Shown here: in pieces, positions 5,870 to 12,456 of the stretch | Layout of the letters: every line of letters starts with the position of its first letter | How positions within the stretch are numbered: the stretch's first letter is position 1 | Assembly (NCBI GenBank): GCA_013152105.1 | Contig: JAADHA010000024.1 | Location: 1 to 13,140 of the forward strand | Source: Oligoflexia bacterium | Lineage (GTDB): Bacteria > Myxococcota_A > UBA796 > UBA2385 | Direction of reading: 5' to 3' | DNA: 13,140 nucleotides | Program-made: the position numbers and the translations under genes | Notes under the pieces: model-generated | The model's database searches: none | Seen by the model: only the letters and a program-made list of their open reading frames with translations | What the model was told of the DNA's origin: nothing

Positions 5870-8516
5870 GGACTCGCTGGTCGACTGGCCTCCCCACGAC
5901 ATCACGGCGGCACAGGCGCCCGTCGCGCGGATCAGGAACCGGCGCGCAAGCATCGTCTGGCACAAGCCCGATCCCCTCCGCCCGCCCCGTCATCGACCCG
6001 AGCCCTACATCCCCAGGCGGGTGCCTCAGGAACCCCGGTTGGTCGCCCACCGCGAGATCCCGGTGGTTGGGCGAAACCCGGAACTCGACCGGCTCTGGGC
6101 TGCCGCCGTGCTCCGTCAGCGCCAGCCTGTGCTGGTGGACATCGCCGGGGCCAGCGGTTTGGGCCGCACGCGCCTGGTGGACGAACTGACGCGCACCATG
6201 GAGCGCGTGGGGATCGCCCAGGGCGTGCGCCTGGACTACGCCGGCAGGGCCAGTCCCGACCAGGGCATCGACGGCGCCATTCGCCGCTTGCTGCCCCCCT
6301 TGCCCAACAAACGGGCCTACCGAAGCGACATCGCCCGAACCCTGGCCCGCCTGCGGGGCGACTCGCCGACCGCTTGTCGACACGACGCCACCAGCCTGGC
6401 TGAGCTGCTGACCCAAGGCCCGACCGGCCCCAACCCCGACCGGGCCACGGCGCGGTCCTTCATTGTCGAACACCTGCGGGCAACCGCCTGGCGTGGCTTG
6501 ACCTGGCTGTGGCTGGACGATGTCCATCTGGCGGGCGAGTCTGACGATGGCTGGACGCTGATCGAGATGATCTTCGCGACCAGATCACCGACGCTGATCC
6601 TGTGTTCCTACGTCGATGAGCCCGCCCATCGTACCGCCCTGAGACCGCTGCGTCGGCTCCTGGCTCGGCACAGCAAGCGCAGCTACCACATCGGTCTAGA
6701 GCTGCTGAGTGACACCGACGCCCGCAAGCTGGCACGCGCCCACTTGCCCATGGCCGAAGCCCTGGCCGCCGAGCTTGCCGCTAGCACCGGCGGCCATCCG
6801 CGCTTCATGCACGACCTGATCGTTCATCTGGTCCGACAGGGTGCCCTCAAGCCCGGCAACAAGGACATCAACGGCATTCCACAGTGGACCTGGGCTGCCG
6901 ACGCCGCACCGCTGCCGGCCGACCGCTTCGACTTCGCACGCCAACGCCTGGCCTTGGTGACCCACGACCGGCCGGAACTGGTACACGCCCTGCTGACCGT
7001 GCGCCTGGCCGGGACCGGCGCGCCCGAGCGCGTCGTGACCCGGGTCACGGGGAGCACCCTGGACGAGTTGGTCACGCTCGGGCTGATCCGCGTGCAGGGT
7101 GACGGCCTGGTCATCGACTCGCCTGCCCTCAAGCAGGCCATCTCCGAACTGGAACGTCCGACCGAACTCAACCGAACGATCCACGACAACCTGGCCGCGG
7201 CCTGGCTGGAAGAGGGCGACACCCCCCAAGCCCAGGCCCGGGCGGGCTTGCACCTGGCCCTGGCTGGCGAAGCTGCTCGGGCCCTTCCCTTGCTCCACCA
7301 CGCGCTGGCACAGTCCGTGGACAGCCTCGGTCGACAGTCCCTGGCGCGCCTGGCTCGACGCACGATGGATCTGGCGAAGACCGTCGCCCCCGAAAAAGGC
7401 GACCCGCTGGAACACGCCTGGGTTGACGCCGCCTTGATCCGCAGCGACGCCCTGTGGCGCTTGGGCAAGGCAGACAGCGCCCTGGCCTTGGACCACGACA
7501 TCACAGAGACGGCCTTGCCACCCGATGTCGCGGTTCGCGCAGCCTGCCAGCACGCCCTTCATCTGGGCCCCTTCGCGGTCGCTCGAACCGGCATGGACCG
7601 GCTGGCAGAGGTCGAACCTCTCTTGCTCCAGGTACCGCTCTGCCTACGTGCCCGCTTCTACGCCACCCGCGCCTCGCTGCAAGCCCAGCTCTCCCAAGCA
7701 GACGCCGCCCTGGTCGATGTCGAGTGCGCGCTCGCCCTGGAACCTACGCCGGACGTGCGTGCCCAGGCCCTGCTGCTGCGTGCCAGGCACACCTCCGCCG
7801 AGGACGCGGTCCGCGCCGCCGAGACCGCGCGCGCTGTCCAGGAACTTGCCAACCAGCACGGCCTGCTGGAAGAAGAGCTCTCGGCCTGGGAGATCCTCGC
7901 TCACCTGGCCGTACCCCTGGGCCAGACCAAGGACCGGATCGCCGAGATCGAGGCGGCCATCGTGCGCTTGGGACGCATCGGAGAGCGCACCAAGGCCGGT
8001 CGGCTGCTGGTGTGCCTGGGCGATCTCCACCGCGACTGCAGTGACCTGGAGCTGGCCGCATCCGCCTACACCGACGCCCTCAGGCTGGTGTCGACCGGGC
8101 GGGAATCCTGGACATTCCAGGCCCGCATCGGGCTGGCCATGCTGGCCACCACTCGGGGGGACGGGGCTCGTCTGCGAACGCTGGTCGACCTGGGAAGACG
8201 GGCGACCACACCCTCTCGGGCTCGCCTTTGGACCCTCTTCGGCATCCTGGCGGACACCCTCCAGGGCGCGGCCCCCGTGCTGCCAGACCGTGAGACCCTG
8301 GAACAGGCCGCGCTGTCCGGCCCGGCCGGGCTCTTCGCCACCGAGCTGCTGGTGATGAGCCTGCTCGACGCTGACCATCCCGACGCTGACCATCCCGACG
8401 CCAGCGAACTCCTGGCCCACTTGCGGGAGCTGGCTCAAGGACAAGGCGTCGAACGCCACGCGATCGATCCACTCTTGGCCCGGGCGTCGCTGGCACTCGC
8501 GACTAGTCGCGCTTGA
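5736..8516 (+). CDS. AAA-type ATPase with helical-repeat tail (3' part of the kinase/ATPase gene)
   Basis: This frame begins with the end of the kinase domain (ARYDLAADVARAI, from ~5742) and a proline/arginine-rich linker. An STAND/AAA-like ATPase module follows: PVVGRNPELDRL, a Walker A-like GASGLGRTR (6147-6173) and Walker B LWLDDVHLA (~6507-6533). The invariant Walker A lysine is Arg, so ATP hydrolysis may be weak or lost. A long alanine/leucine-rich alpha-helical solenoid (about 7150-8480, TPR-like) completes the protein. The kinase-ATPase-TPR order resembles PknK-like and myxobacterial signalling kinases. The open frame reaches back to 5565, but its first ~57 codons only shadow the kinase. 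No convincing start lies at the junction; a GTG at 6021 is the nearest, with poor spacing. Read as one protein with the kinase it would be about 1,200 aa. Its end overlaps the lpxD end by 14 nt, convergently. Confidence 0.78.
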   Translation, partial: AARYDLAADVARAINALPDPRTERPPNLSTQGGPPRLALLAQLGEDSLVDWPPHDITAAQAPVARIRNRRASIVWHKPDPLRPPRHRPEPYIPRRVPQEPRLVAHREIPVVGRNPELDRLWAAAVLRQRQPVLVDIAGASGLGRTRLVDELTRTMERVGIAQGVRLDYAGRASPDQGIDGAIRRLLPPLPNKRAYRSDIARTLARLRGDSPTACRHDATSLAELLTQGPTGPNPDRATARSFIVEHLRATAWRGLTWLWLDDVHLAGESDDGWTLIEMIFATRSPTLILCSYVDEPAHRTALRPLRRLLARHSKRSYHIGLELLSDTDARKLARAHLPMAEALAAELAASTGGHPRFMHDLIVHLVRQGALKPGNKDINGIPQWTWAADAAPLPADRFDFARQRLALVTHDRPELVHALLTVRLAGTGAPERVVTRVTGSTLDELVTLGLIRVQGDGLVIDSPALKQAISELERPTELNRTIHDNLAAAWLEEGDTPQAQARAGLHLALAGEAARALPLLHHALAQSVDSLGRQSLARLARRTMDLAKTVAPEKGDPLEHAWVDAALIRSDALWRLGKADSALALDHDITETALPPDVAVRAACQHALHLGPFAVARTGMDRLAEVEPLLLQVPLCLRARFYATRASLQAQLSQADAALVDVECALALEPTPDVRAQALLLRARHTSAEDAVRAAETARAVQELANQHGLLEEELSAWEILAHLAVPLGQTKDRIAEIEAAIVRLGRIGERTKAGRLLVCLGDLHRDCSDLELAASAYTDALRLVSTGRESWTFQARIGLAMLATTRGDGARLRTLVDLGRRATTPSRARLWTLFGILADTLQGAAPVLPDRETLEQAALSGPAGLFATELLVMSLLDADHPDADHPDASELLAHLRELAQGQGVERHAIDPLLARASLALATSRA
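8366..8402 (+). repeat. 15-bp in-frame tandem repeat
   Basis: The unit CGACGCTGACCATCC occurs at 8366-8380 and 8381-8395, followed by a partial third copy to 8402. It encodes Asp-Ala-Asp-His-Pro twice near the C-terminus of the ATPase segment. The unit is a multiple of three, so the frame is kept. It looks like a recent slippage duplication. Confidence 0.85.
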
Positions 8517-9474
8517 GCGCGCCTTTCACCAGGTCTGGAAGCCGCGGCAGGTACGCGTAGACACGCCTGGCCACCCGCAGGGGCATGGCCGGACTGCCCA
8601 GCACGGTCTGGCCATCCGGCACGTCACGGCCCACCCCCGACTGGGCGGCCACCATCGAGCCCGCGCCGATCTTGCGATGGTCCGCCACCCCGGACTGGCC
8701 GCCCAGCATGGCGTCATCCCCGACCTCGACGCTGCCAGCCAGCCCGACCTGGGCGGCGATGAGCGCGCCACGCCCGATCTGGACATTGTGCCCGACCATC
8801 ACCAGGCCATCCAGCTTGGCGCCGTCACCGATCCGGGTCACGCCCAGAAAAGCGCGGTCGATGACGCAGTTGGGTCCAATCTCCACGTCGTCGCCGATCG
8901 ACACGCAGCCAACCTGCACGACCTTCAAGGGACCGGCCGGGCCGCGCTCGTAGCTGAAGCCGTCGGCCCCGATCACCGTACCGGCGTGGATCCGGCAGCG
9001 CGCCCCCACGGTGGTGCCCGGGTACAGCACGACATTCGGGTAAAGCACCGTGTATGGGCCAACGCGGCAGTGCGCCGCCACGAAAGCCCCCGCGTGAACC
9101 ACGACGCCGGGGGCGAGGATCGCCAGGTCATCGACCGTGGCCGTGGGGTGTACCGTGGCATCGACCCAGGTCGTTCCCCTGGGTTCGTCCAGGTTCACGC
9201 CGCGAGGCTGGATCAGGAAGCCGTCCCGTTCGGGGAAGAGCGTGCGAAGCGCCTTGATGAACGCCTGCTTGGGCTGTTCCACCACAACGCAAGAGCGTTC
9301 CGGGATCGCGACGCTCACAAGCAAGACGCCAGCGCGGCAGTGCTCGGGCACGCTGCGTTCGGCAAAGGCGAGTTCGTGGGGCTGCGCCGTGTCCAGTTCT
9401 CCGACGCCATTGATTGTCTTGTCCTGGCCGACCAGCCGCCCGCCCACCAAGGCCGCGAGCTGGGCCGCGGTCAC
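8503..9474 (-). CDS. lpxD: UDP-3-O-acylglucosamine N-acyltransferase (LpxD)
   Basis: LpxD transfers a hydroxyacyl chain from acyl carrier protein to the 2-amino group of UDP-3-O-acylglucosamine, an early lipid A step on the cytoplasmic side. The 323-aa product (family ~340) has the N-terminal uridine-binding region (1-~100) and then a left-handed beta-helix of hexapeptide repeats, for example VHPTATV, APGVVVHAG, IGPNCVI and IGRGALIAAQVGLAG. GADGFSY is the acyl-site motif. The catalytic histidine is His229 in VGHNVQIG, equivalent to E. coli His239. The GTG at 9474 shares GTGA with the asnS stop. The frame stays open to 9618 but would then overlap asnS by 148 nt, so that extension was refused. 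It lies last in the lipoprotein-ompA-asnS-lpxD cluster, not beside lpxA/fabZ/bamA. It may be the sole LpxD or a second copy; the window cannot tell. Confidence 0.95.
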   Translation of the reverse strand: MTAAQLAALVGGRLVGQDKTINGVGELDTAQPHELAFAERSVPEHCRAGVLLVSVAIPERSCVVVEQPKQAFIKALRTLFPERDGFLIQPRGVNLDEPRGTTWVDATVHPTATVDDLAILAPGVVVHAGAFVAAHCRVGPYTVLYPNVVLYPGTTVGARCRIHAGTVIGADGFSYERGPAGPLKVVQVGCVSIGDDVEIGPNCVIDRAFLGVTRIGDGAKLDGLVMVGHNVQIGRGALIAAQVGLAGSVEVGDDAMLGGQSGVADHRKIGAGSMVAAQSGVGRDVPDGQTVLGSPAMPLRVARRVYAYLPRLPDLVKGALKRD

Positions 9475-10793
9475 GGTGTGAGCCGGGTGATCGTCCGCGG
9501 GAAGGGGATGGTCTCGCGGATGTGCTGGATCCCGCAGACCCAGGTCACGAAGCGCTCCAAGCCCATGCCGAAGCCGCCATGCGGCACCGTACCGTAGCGG
9601 CGCAGGTCCAGGAACCACTCAAAGTATTCCTGGGGCAAGGCGTGTTCCTGGATCTTCTGCAGCAGCACGTCCAGGCTGTCCTCGCGCTGCCCCCCGCCGA
9701 TGACCTCGCCATAGCCTTCGGGAGCGAGCACATCGACGCCCAGCACACGGGCGGGGTTTTCGGGGTCCTCCTTCATGTAGAAGGCCTTCACCGCGGTCGG
9801 GTAGCCGTAGACCATGATCGGTCGATCATACTGCTTGGTCAGCACGGTCTCGTGGGGGCTGCCGAAGTCGTCGTCGGGGTCGACCGGCTGGCCGAGCTCG
9901 GCAAGCTGCGCGCAGGCGTCGTCGTAGCTGATCCGCGGGAAGGGCTTGACGACCGCTTGCAGCTTGGAGATGTCGCGGTCCAGCTCGAGCAGCCACTGGC
10001 GGCCCCGCTCCAGGACGAATTGCACGCAGTACACGGTGAAGTCTTCGGCGATGTCCATGATGTCTTCGAGGTCGGCGAAGGCGATCTCGGGCTCTACCAT
10101 CCAGAACTCGGTCAGGTGGCGCCGCGTGCCGCTCTTTTCGGCCCGAAAGGTCGGTCCAAAGCAGTAGGTCTTGCCGTAGGCGGTGGCGCCGGCTTCCTGG
10201 TAGAGCTGACCGGACTGGGTCAGGTAGGCCGGCCGACCGAAGTACTCGGTCGCGAACAGGGTGCTGGTGCCCTCACAGGCGTTGGGCGTGAAGATGGGCG
10301 AGTCCATCAGCATATAGCCGCGGTCGTCGAAGTAGCTGCGAATCGCCATCACCGACAGGTGGCGGATCCGCATGATGGCGTGCTGGCGACGACTTCTCAG
10401 CCACAGGTGGCGGTGGTCGTGGAGAAAGGCCGGGCCGTGTTCCTTGGGGGTGATCGGGTAGCCCTGCGCATCTTGCAGGATGTCGATCCCGCTGACCTGA
10501 AGTTCAAAGCCACCGGGGGCCCTGGCATCGGCCCGCACGGTGCCCCGCACGACCAGGGATGACTCCTGGCCCAGCCGGCGGAGGGCCTGAAAGGCGTCGT
10601 CACCGATGTTCTTCTTCTGCGCCACGCACTGGATGATCCCCGTCCCGTCACGAAGCTGAGGAAAGGCGATCTTCCCCGAGGAACGCAGGTTGTACAGCCA
10701 GCCACGCAGCGTGACCACCTGGTCCTGGTGCTGGCCGATGGTCGCGATGGTGGCCAGGCTGGGCTGGTCTTCGGGCAGGTGCTGCAAGGACAC
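9471..10793 (-). CDS. asnS: Asparaginyl-tRNA synthetase
   Basis: This is a class IIb aminoacyl-tRNA synthetase that charges tRNA-Asn with asparagine in the cytosol. The product is 440 aa; the E. coli enzyme is 466. An OB-fold anticodon-binding domain (~20-110) contains LRGWLYNLRSSGKIAF. The catalytic core has the AsnRS signature ACEGTSTLF, which separates it from AspRS. Motif 2 is FRAEKSGTRRHLTEF (~214-228) and motif 3 GGFGMGLERF (~406-415). The start is GTG at 10793, with GGAGG 5 nt upstream. It follows the OmpA-family gene by 75 nt with no visible terminator and overlaps lpxD by 4 nt. Having asnS suggests the organism can charge tRNA-Asn directly, though it may also have the transamidation route. 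Identification is firm; the envelope-gene context is unusual. Confidence 0.96.
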   Translation of the reverse strand: MSLQHLPEDQPSLATIATIGQHQDQVVTLRGWLYNLRSSGKIAFPQLRDGTGIIQCVAQKKNIGDDAFQALRRLGQESSLVVRGTVRADARAPGGFELQVSGIDILQDAQGYPITPKEHGPAFLHDHRHLWLRSRRQHAIMRIRHLSVMAIRSYFDDRGYMLMDSPIFTPNACEGTSTLFATEYFGRPAYLTQSGQLYQEAGATAYGKTYCFGPTFRAEKSGTRRHLTEFWMVEPEIAFADLEDIMDIAEDFTVYCVQFVLERGRQWLLELDRDISKLQAVVKPFPRISYDDACAQLAELGQPVDPDDDFGSPHETVLTKQYDRPIMVYGYPTAVKAFYMKEDPENPARVLGVDVLAPEGYGEVIGGGQREDSLDVLLQKIQEHALPQEYFEWFLDLRRYGTVPHGGFGMGLERFVTWVCGIQHIRETIPFPRTITRLTP

Positions 10794-10798
10794 GGTGG

Positions 10799-10803
10799 CC
10801 TCC
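10799..10803 (-). promoter_or_regulatory. Shine-Dalgarno site of asnS
   Basis: GGAGG on the minus strand lies 5 nt upstream of the GTG at 10791-10793. It selects this GTG as the asnS start. Confidence 0.75.
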
Positions 10804-10868
10804 GCTGTGGTGAGGCCGTCCTTGTACCTTTCGCGCTGGGCAGCGTCGACCCTGGTGCCGCGTCAAGC

Positions 10869-11810
10869 TCAGCGCAGGATCGTAAACTCGACTCGGCGGT
10901 TGTTGGCCCGGCCTTGCTCGGTCCGGTTCGTGTCAATGGGCTGCGATTCGCCGAAGCCGATGGCTTCTAGCCGAGAGGGCTTGATGCCCTGGCTGATCAG
11001 GTAGGCGCGGACGGACTCGGCACGCGACTGGGAGAGCCTGAGGTTGTAGTCGTCGTTGCCTTCATTGTCCGTGTGGCCTTCTACCCGCACTTCGATCTCG
11101 GGATTGTCCATGATCGCCTGGGCGACTTCGTTGAGCAGCTCGAAGCTGGACGGTTCGATCACGGCCGAGTTGAGGGCGAAGTTGACTTGCTCCAGGATCT
11201 CGATCTTCTTCTTGCTGATGATGATCTTCTGGGGCTTGACGTCCGGGCAGCCATCCTCGTCCATATAGCCGTTGACGACTTCGGCTTGGAGCGGGCAGCG
11301 GTCCACGTCATCGGGCACACCGTCGCCATCATTGTCCAAGTCCGGACAGCCGTCGCTGTCCTTGAAGCCGTCGAGATCCTCGGCTTCTTGGGGGCACTCA
11401 TCGACATCGTCTTCCAGGCCGTCGCCGTCGCTGTCGATGTCCGGACAGCCGTCTTCGTCTCGGTCGCCGTCGTAGTCCTCGGCCGCATCGGGGCAAGCGT
11501 CGAGGTCGTCATCCAGACCGTCTCCGTCACGGTCGCCGGGCGCGCAAGCGATGGCCAGGGCGATGGCATTTTCCGACCACCGCAGGGACTGGTCGAGGTG
11601 CCGGCGGGCTTCACTGCCATCGCCGTGCGAGAGGGCCACGTCGGCAAAGTGCTGGTGCGACTGGGCCAGGGCCCACTCCCGGGGGGCGCAGCGCGGCACG
11701 AAGCGGTTGGCCTGGAGTTGGTTCAGCTTCTGCTGCGCCAGCACGGAGTCCGTGTCCAGGTTCCAGGCCGGCGCGCAAGCCAGGGCCAGCGTCAGCAGCA
11801 GGGCGGTCAC
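10869..11810 (-). CDS. OmpA-family protein with thrombospondin type 3 repeats
   Basis: The product is a 313-aa exported envelope protein. Residues 1-15 form a signal sequence; LALAC at 8-12 could be a lipobox, but Ala at -3 is atypical, so signal peptidase I cleavage is also possible. Residues ~40-88 are helical and resemble the DUF4398-like segment of the neighbouring lipoprotein. Residues 93-190 hold three Asp/Gly-rich TSP3-type calcium-binding repeats, each built on DxDGDGxxDDxDxCP and closing with DGCPD. Residues ~195-313 form an OmpA C-terminal domain, with GHTDNEGN (245-252) and LSQSRAESV (259-267). Asp248 and Arg263 match the known diaminopimelate-binding pair by spacing. It therefore probably tethers the outer membrane to peptidoglycan across a rigid periplasmic spacer. 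The GTG start overlaps the upstream stop as GTGA, with GAGGA 6 nt before it. Confidence 0.92.
   Translation of the reverse strand: MTALLLTLALACAPAWNLDTDSVLAQQKLNQLQANRFVPRCAPREWALAQSHQHFADVALSHGDGSEARRHLDQSLRWSENAIALAIACAPGDRDGDGLDDDLDACPDAAEDYDGDRDEDGCPDIDSDGDGLEDDVDECPQEAEDLDGFKDSDGCPDLDNDGDGVPDDVDRCPLQAEVVNGYMDEDGCPDVKPQKIIISKKKIEILEQVNFALNSAVIEPSSFELLNEVAQAIMDNPEIEVRVEGHTDNEGNDDYNLRLSQSRAESVRAYLISQGIKPSRLEAIGFGESQPIDTNRTEQGRANNRRVEFTILR
11241..11534 (-). repeat. Three TSP3 repeats within the OmpA-family gene
   Basis: DNA encoding residues 93-190 holds three related units of about 33 codons. Each has a DxDGDGxxDD calcium-loop motif and a Cys-Pro pair, spaced by AED/AEV and DGCPD blocks. 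Six cysteines recur at regular positions (106, 122, 139, 155, 172, 188), suggesting disulfides in the periplasm. Copy number could vary between strains by recombination. Confidence 0.85.
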
Positions 11811-12298
11811 TCTGTGTCCTCATCGAAGATGTCCGTGTCCAGCTTGTCATCTTCCATGATGCTGGGTTTCTTGTCGGGGTCCGGCGGTGTGTCCTGGTCT
11901 TCCCCGATGATCTGCATCAGTTCGCTATTGTCGGGTTCTTCGGGGGTCTGTCCCTGTTCTTCAGGCGCCGGCGCTGGCTGGACTTCTTCGGGCACGATCT
12001 GCGACGGATCGCCGCCTACCGCGGCCTTTTGAGTGGCAGCATTGGCCAGACGGATCGCTTCGGCCGCCATCTCATCGGCGCTTTGAAAGTGGCTGCGCGC
12101 GTACTGGTGTTGGGCTTCGTCGAGGTAGGCGCGGGCCATGGTCGCGTCGTGGGTCGCGAGATCGAGCGCCCCCGAGGCTTCAGCGTGGCGCACGGCCTGA
12201 TCCGCATCCAGAAGCCCAACCGTGGTTTTCACCGCACAGCCGGACAGCAGCAGGCCGAAGAGCGTGGACCAGAGCAGGGAAGGCGACCGCGCGGTCAT
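11807..12298 (-). CDS. Small lipoprotein with DUF4398-like helical segment
   Basis: This 163-aa lipoprotein starts with MTARSPSLLWSTLFGLLLSGC; the lipobox LSGC is at 18-21. Ala at +2 predicts outer-membrane sorting by the E. coli rule. Residues ~45-89 are an Ala/Glu-rich alpha-helical segment with the A-x-x-x-L-x-x-A spacing seen in DUF4398 proteins. Residues 90-163 are a Pro/Glu/Asp-rich, probably disordered, acidic tail. The frame opens at 12367, but the ATG at 12298 is preferred because it begins the signal sequence directly. The longer form would add 23 residues before it and run into the predicted promoter. It is first in the cluster and shares GTGA with the OmpA-family gene, so the two proteins are probably made together and may act as partners. 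No enzymatic motif was seen and its role is unknown. Confidence 0.82.
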   Translation of the reverse strand: MTARSPSLLWSTLFGLLLSGCAVKTTVGLLDADQAVRHAEASGALDLATHDATMARAYLDEAQHQYARSHFQSADEMAAEAIRLANAATQKAAVGGDPSQIVPEEVQPAPAPEEQGQTPEEPDNSELMQIIGEDQDTPPDPDKKPSIMEDDKLDTDIFDEDTE

Positions 12299-12357
12299 GC
12301 GGTACTCGATCCAGGAAGGAGGGGTGAGGGGGTCCCGAGACGCAGCCCGGAGCATGG

Positions 12358-12386
12358 ATTCAGCCACGAGCCGAGGGGGGTGTCAA
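12358..12386 (-). promoter_or_regulatory. Predicted sigma70-type promoter of the lipoprotein-ompA-asnS-lpxD cluster
   Basis: On the minus strand, a perfect -35 TTGACA (12381-12386) is followed by 17 nt and a weak -10 CTGAAT (12358-12363). That puts the transcription start about 50 nt before the lipoprotein ATG at 12298. The -35 overlaps the inverted repeat at 12384-12403, which would suit a repressor or activator site. Confidence 0.4.
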
Positions 12387-12403
12387 GCGGGCGGGCGCGC
12401 TTG
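12384..12403. repeat. Inverted repeat overlapping the -35 region
   Basis: CAAGCG (12384-12389) and CGCTTG (12398-12403) are perfect inverted arms around an 8-nt GC-rich centre, between the divergent lipoprotein and cobQ genes. One arm overlaps the TTGACA element. It could be an operator for either direction. There is no T-tract to suggest a terminator. Confidence 0.5.
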
Positions 12404-12456
12404 CCCCCGGTCAGGCTCGTCGCTACACCGAAGCCCTCACGAGCATTGGAGCGACT

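Noticed and set aside
9475..9618. N-terminal extension of lpxD
   Set aside because: It would overlap the end of asnS by 148 nt and adds no LpxD-like sequence. The GTG at 9474 is the natural start.
10794..10868. Internal promoter for asnS from a TTGACG at 10861-10866
   Set aside because: No -10-like sequence lies at 16-18 nt; the position expected for it reads CTGCCC.
11241..11534. Possible CRISPR-like spacing of repeats
   Set aside because: The repeats are diverged, in frame, and encode TSP3 motifs. There are no identical repeats separated by unique spacers.
11073..12032. Plus-strand 319-codon frame opposite the OmpA-family gene
   Set aside because: It is antisense to the TSP3 and OmpA coding region. 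Its Val/Ala/Asp pattern mirrors the repeats.
12299..12367. Longer start for the small lipoprotein
   Set aside because: It places 23 residues before an intact lipoprotein signal and runs into the predicted promoter.
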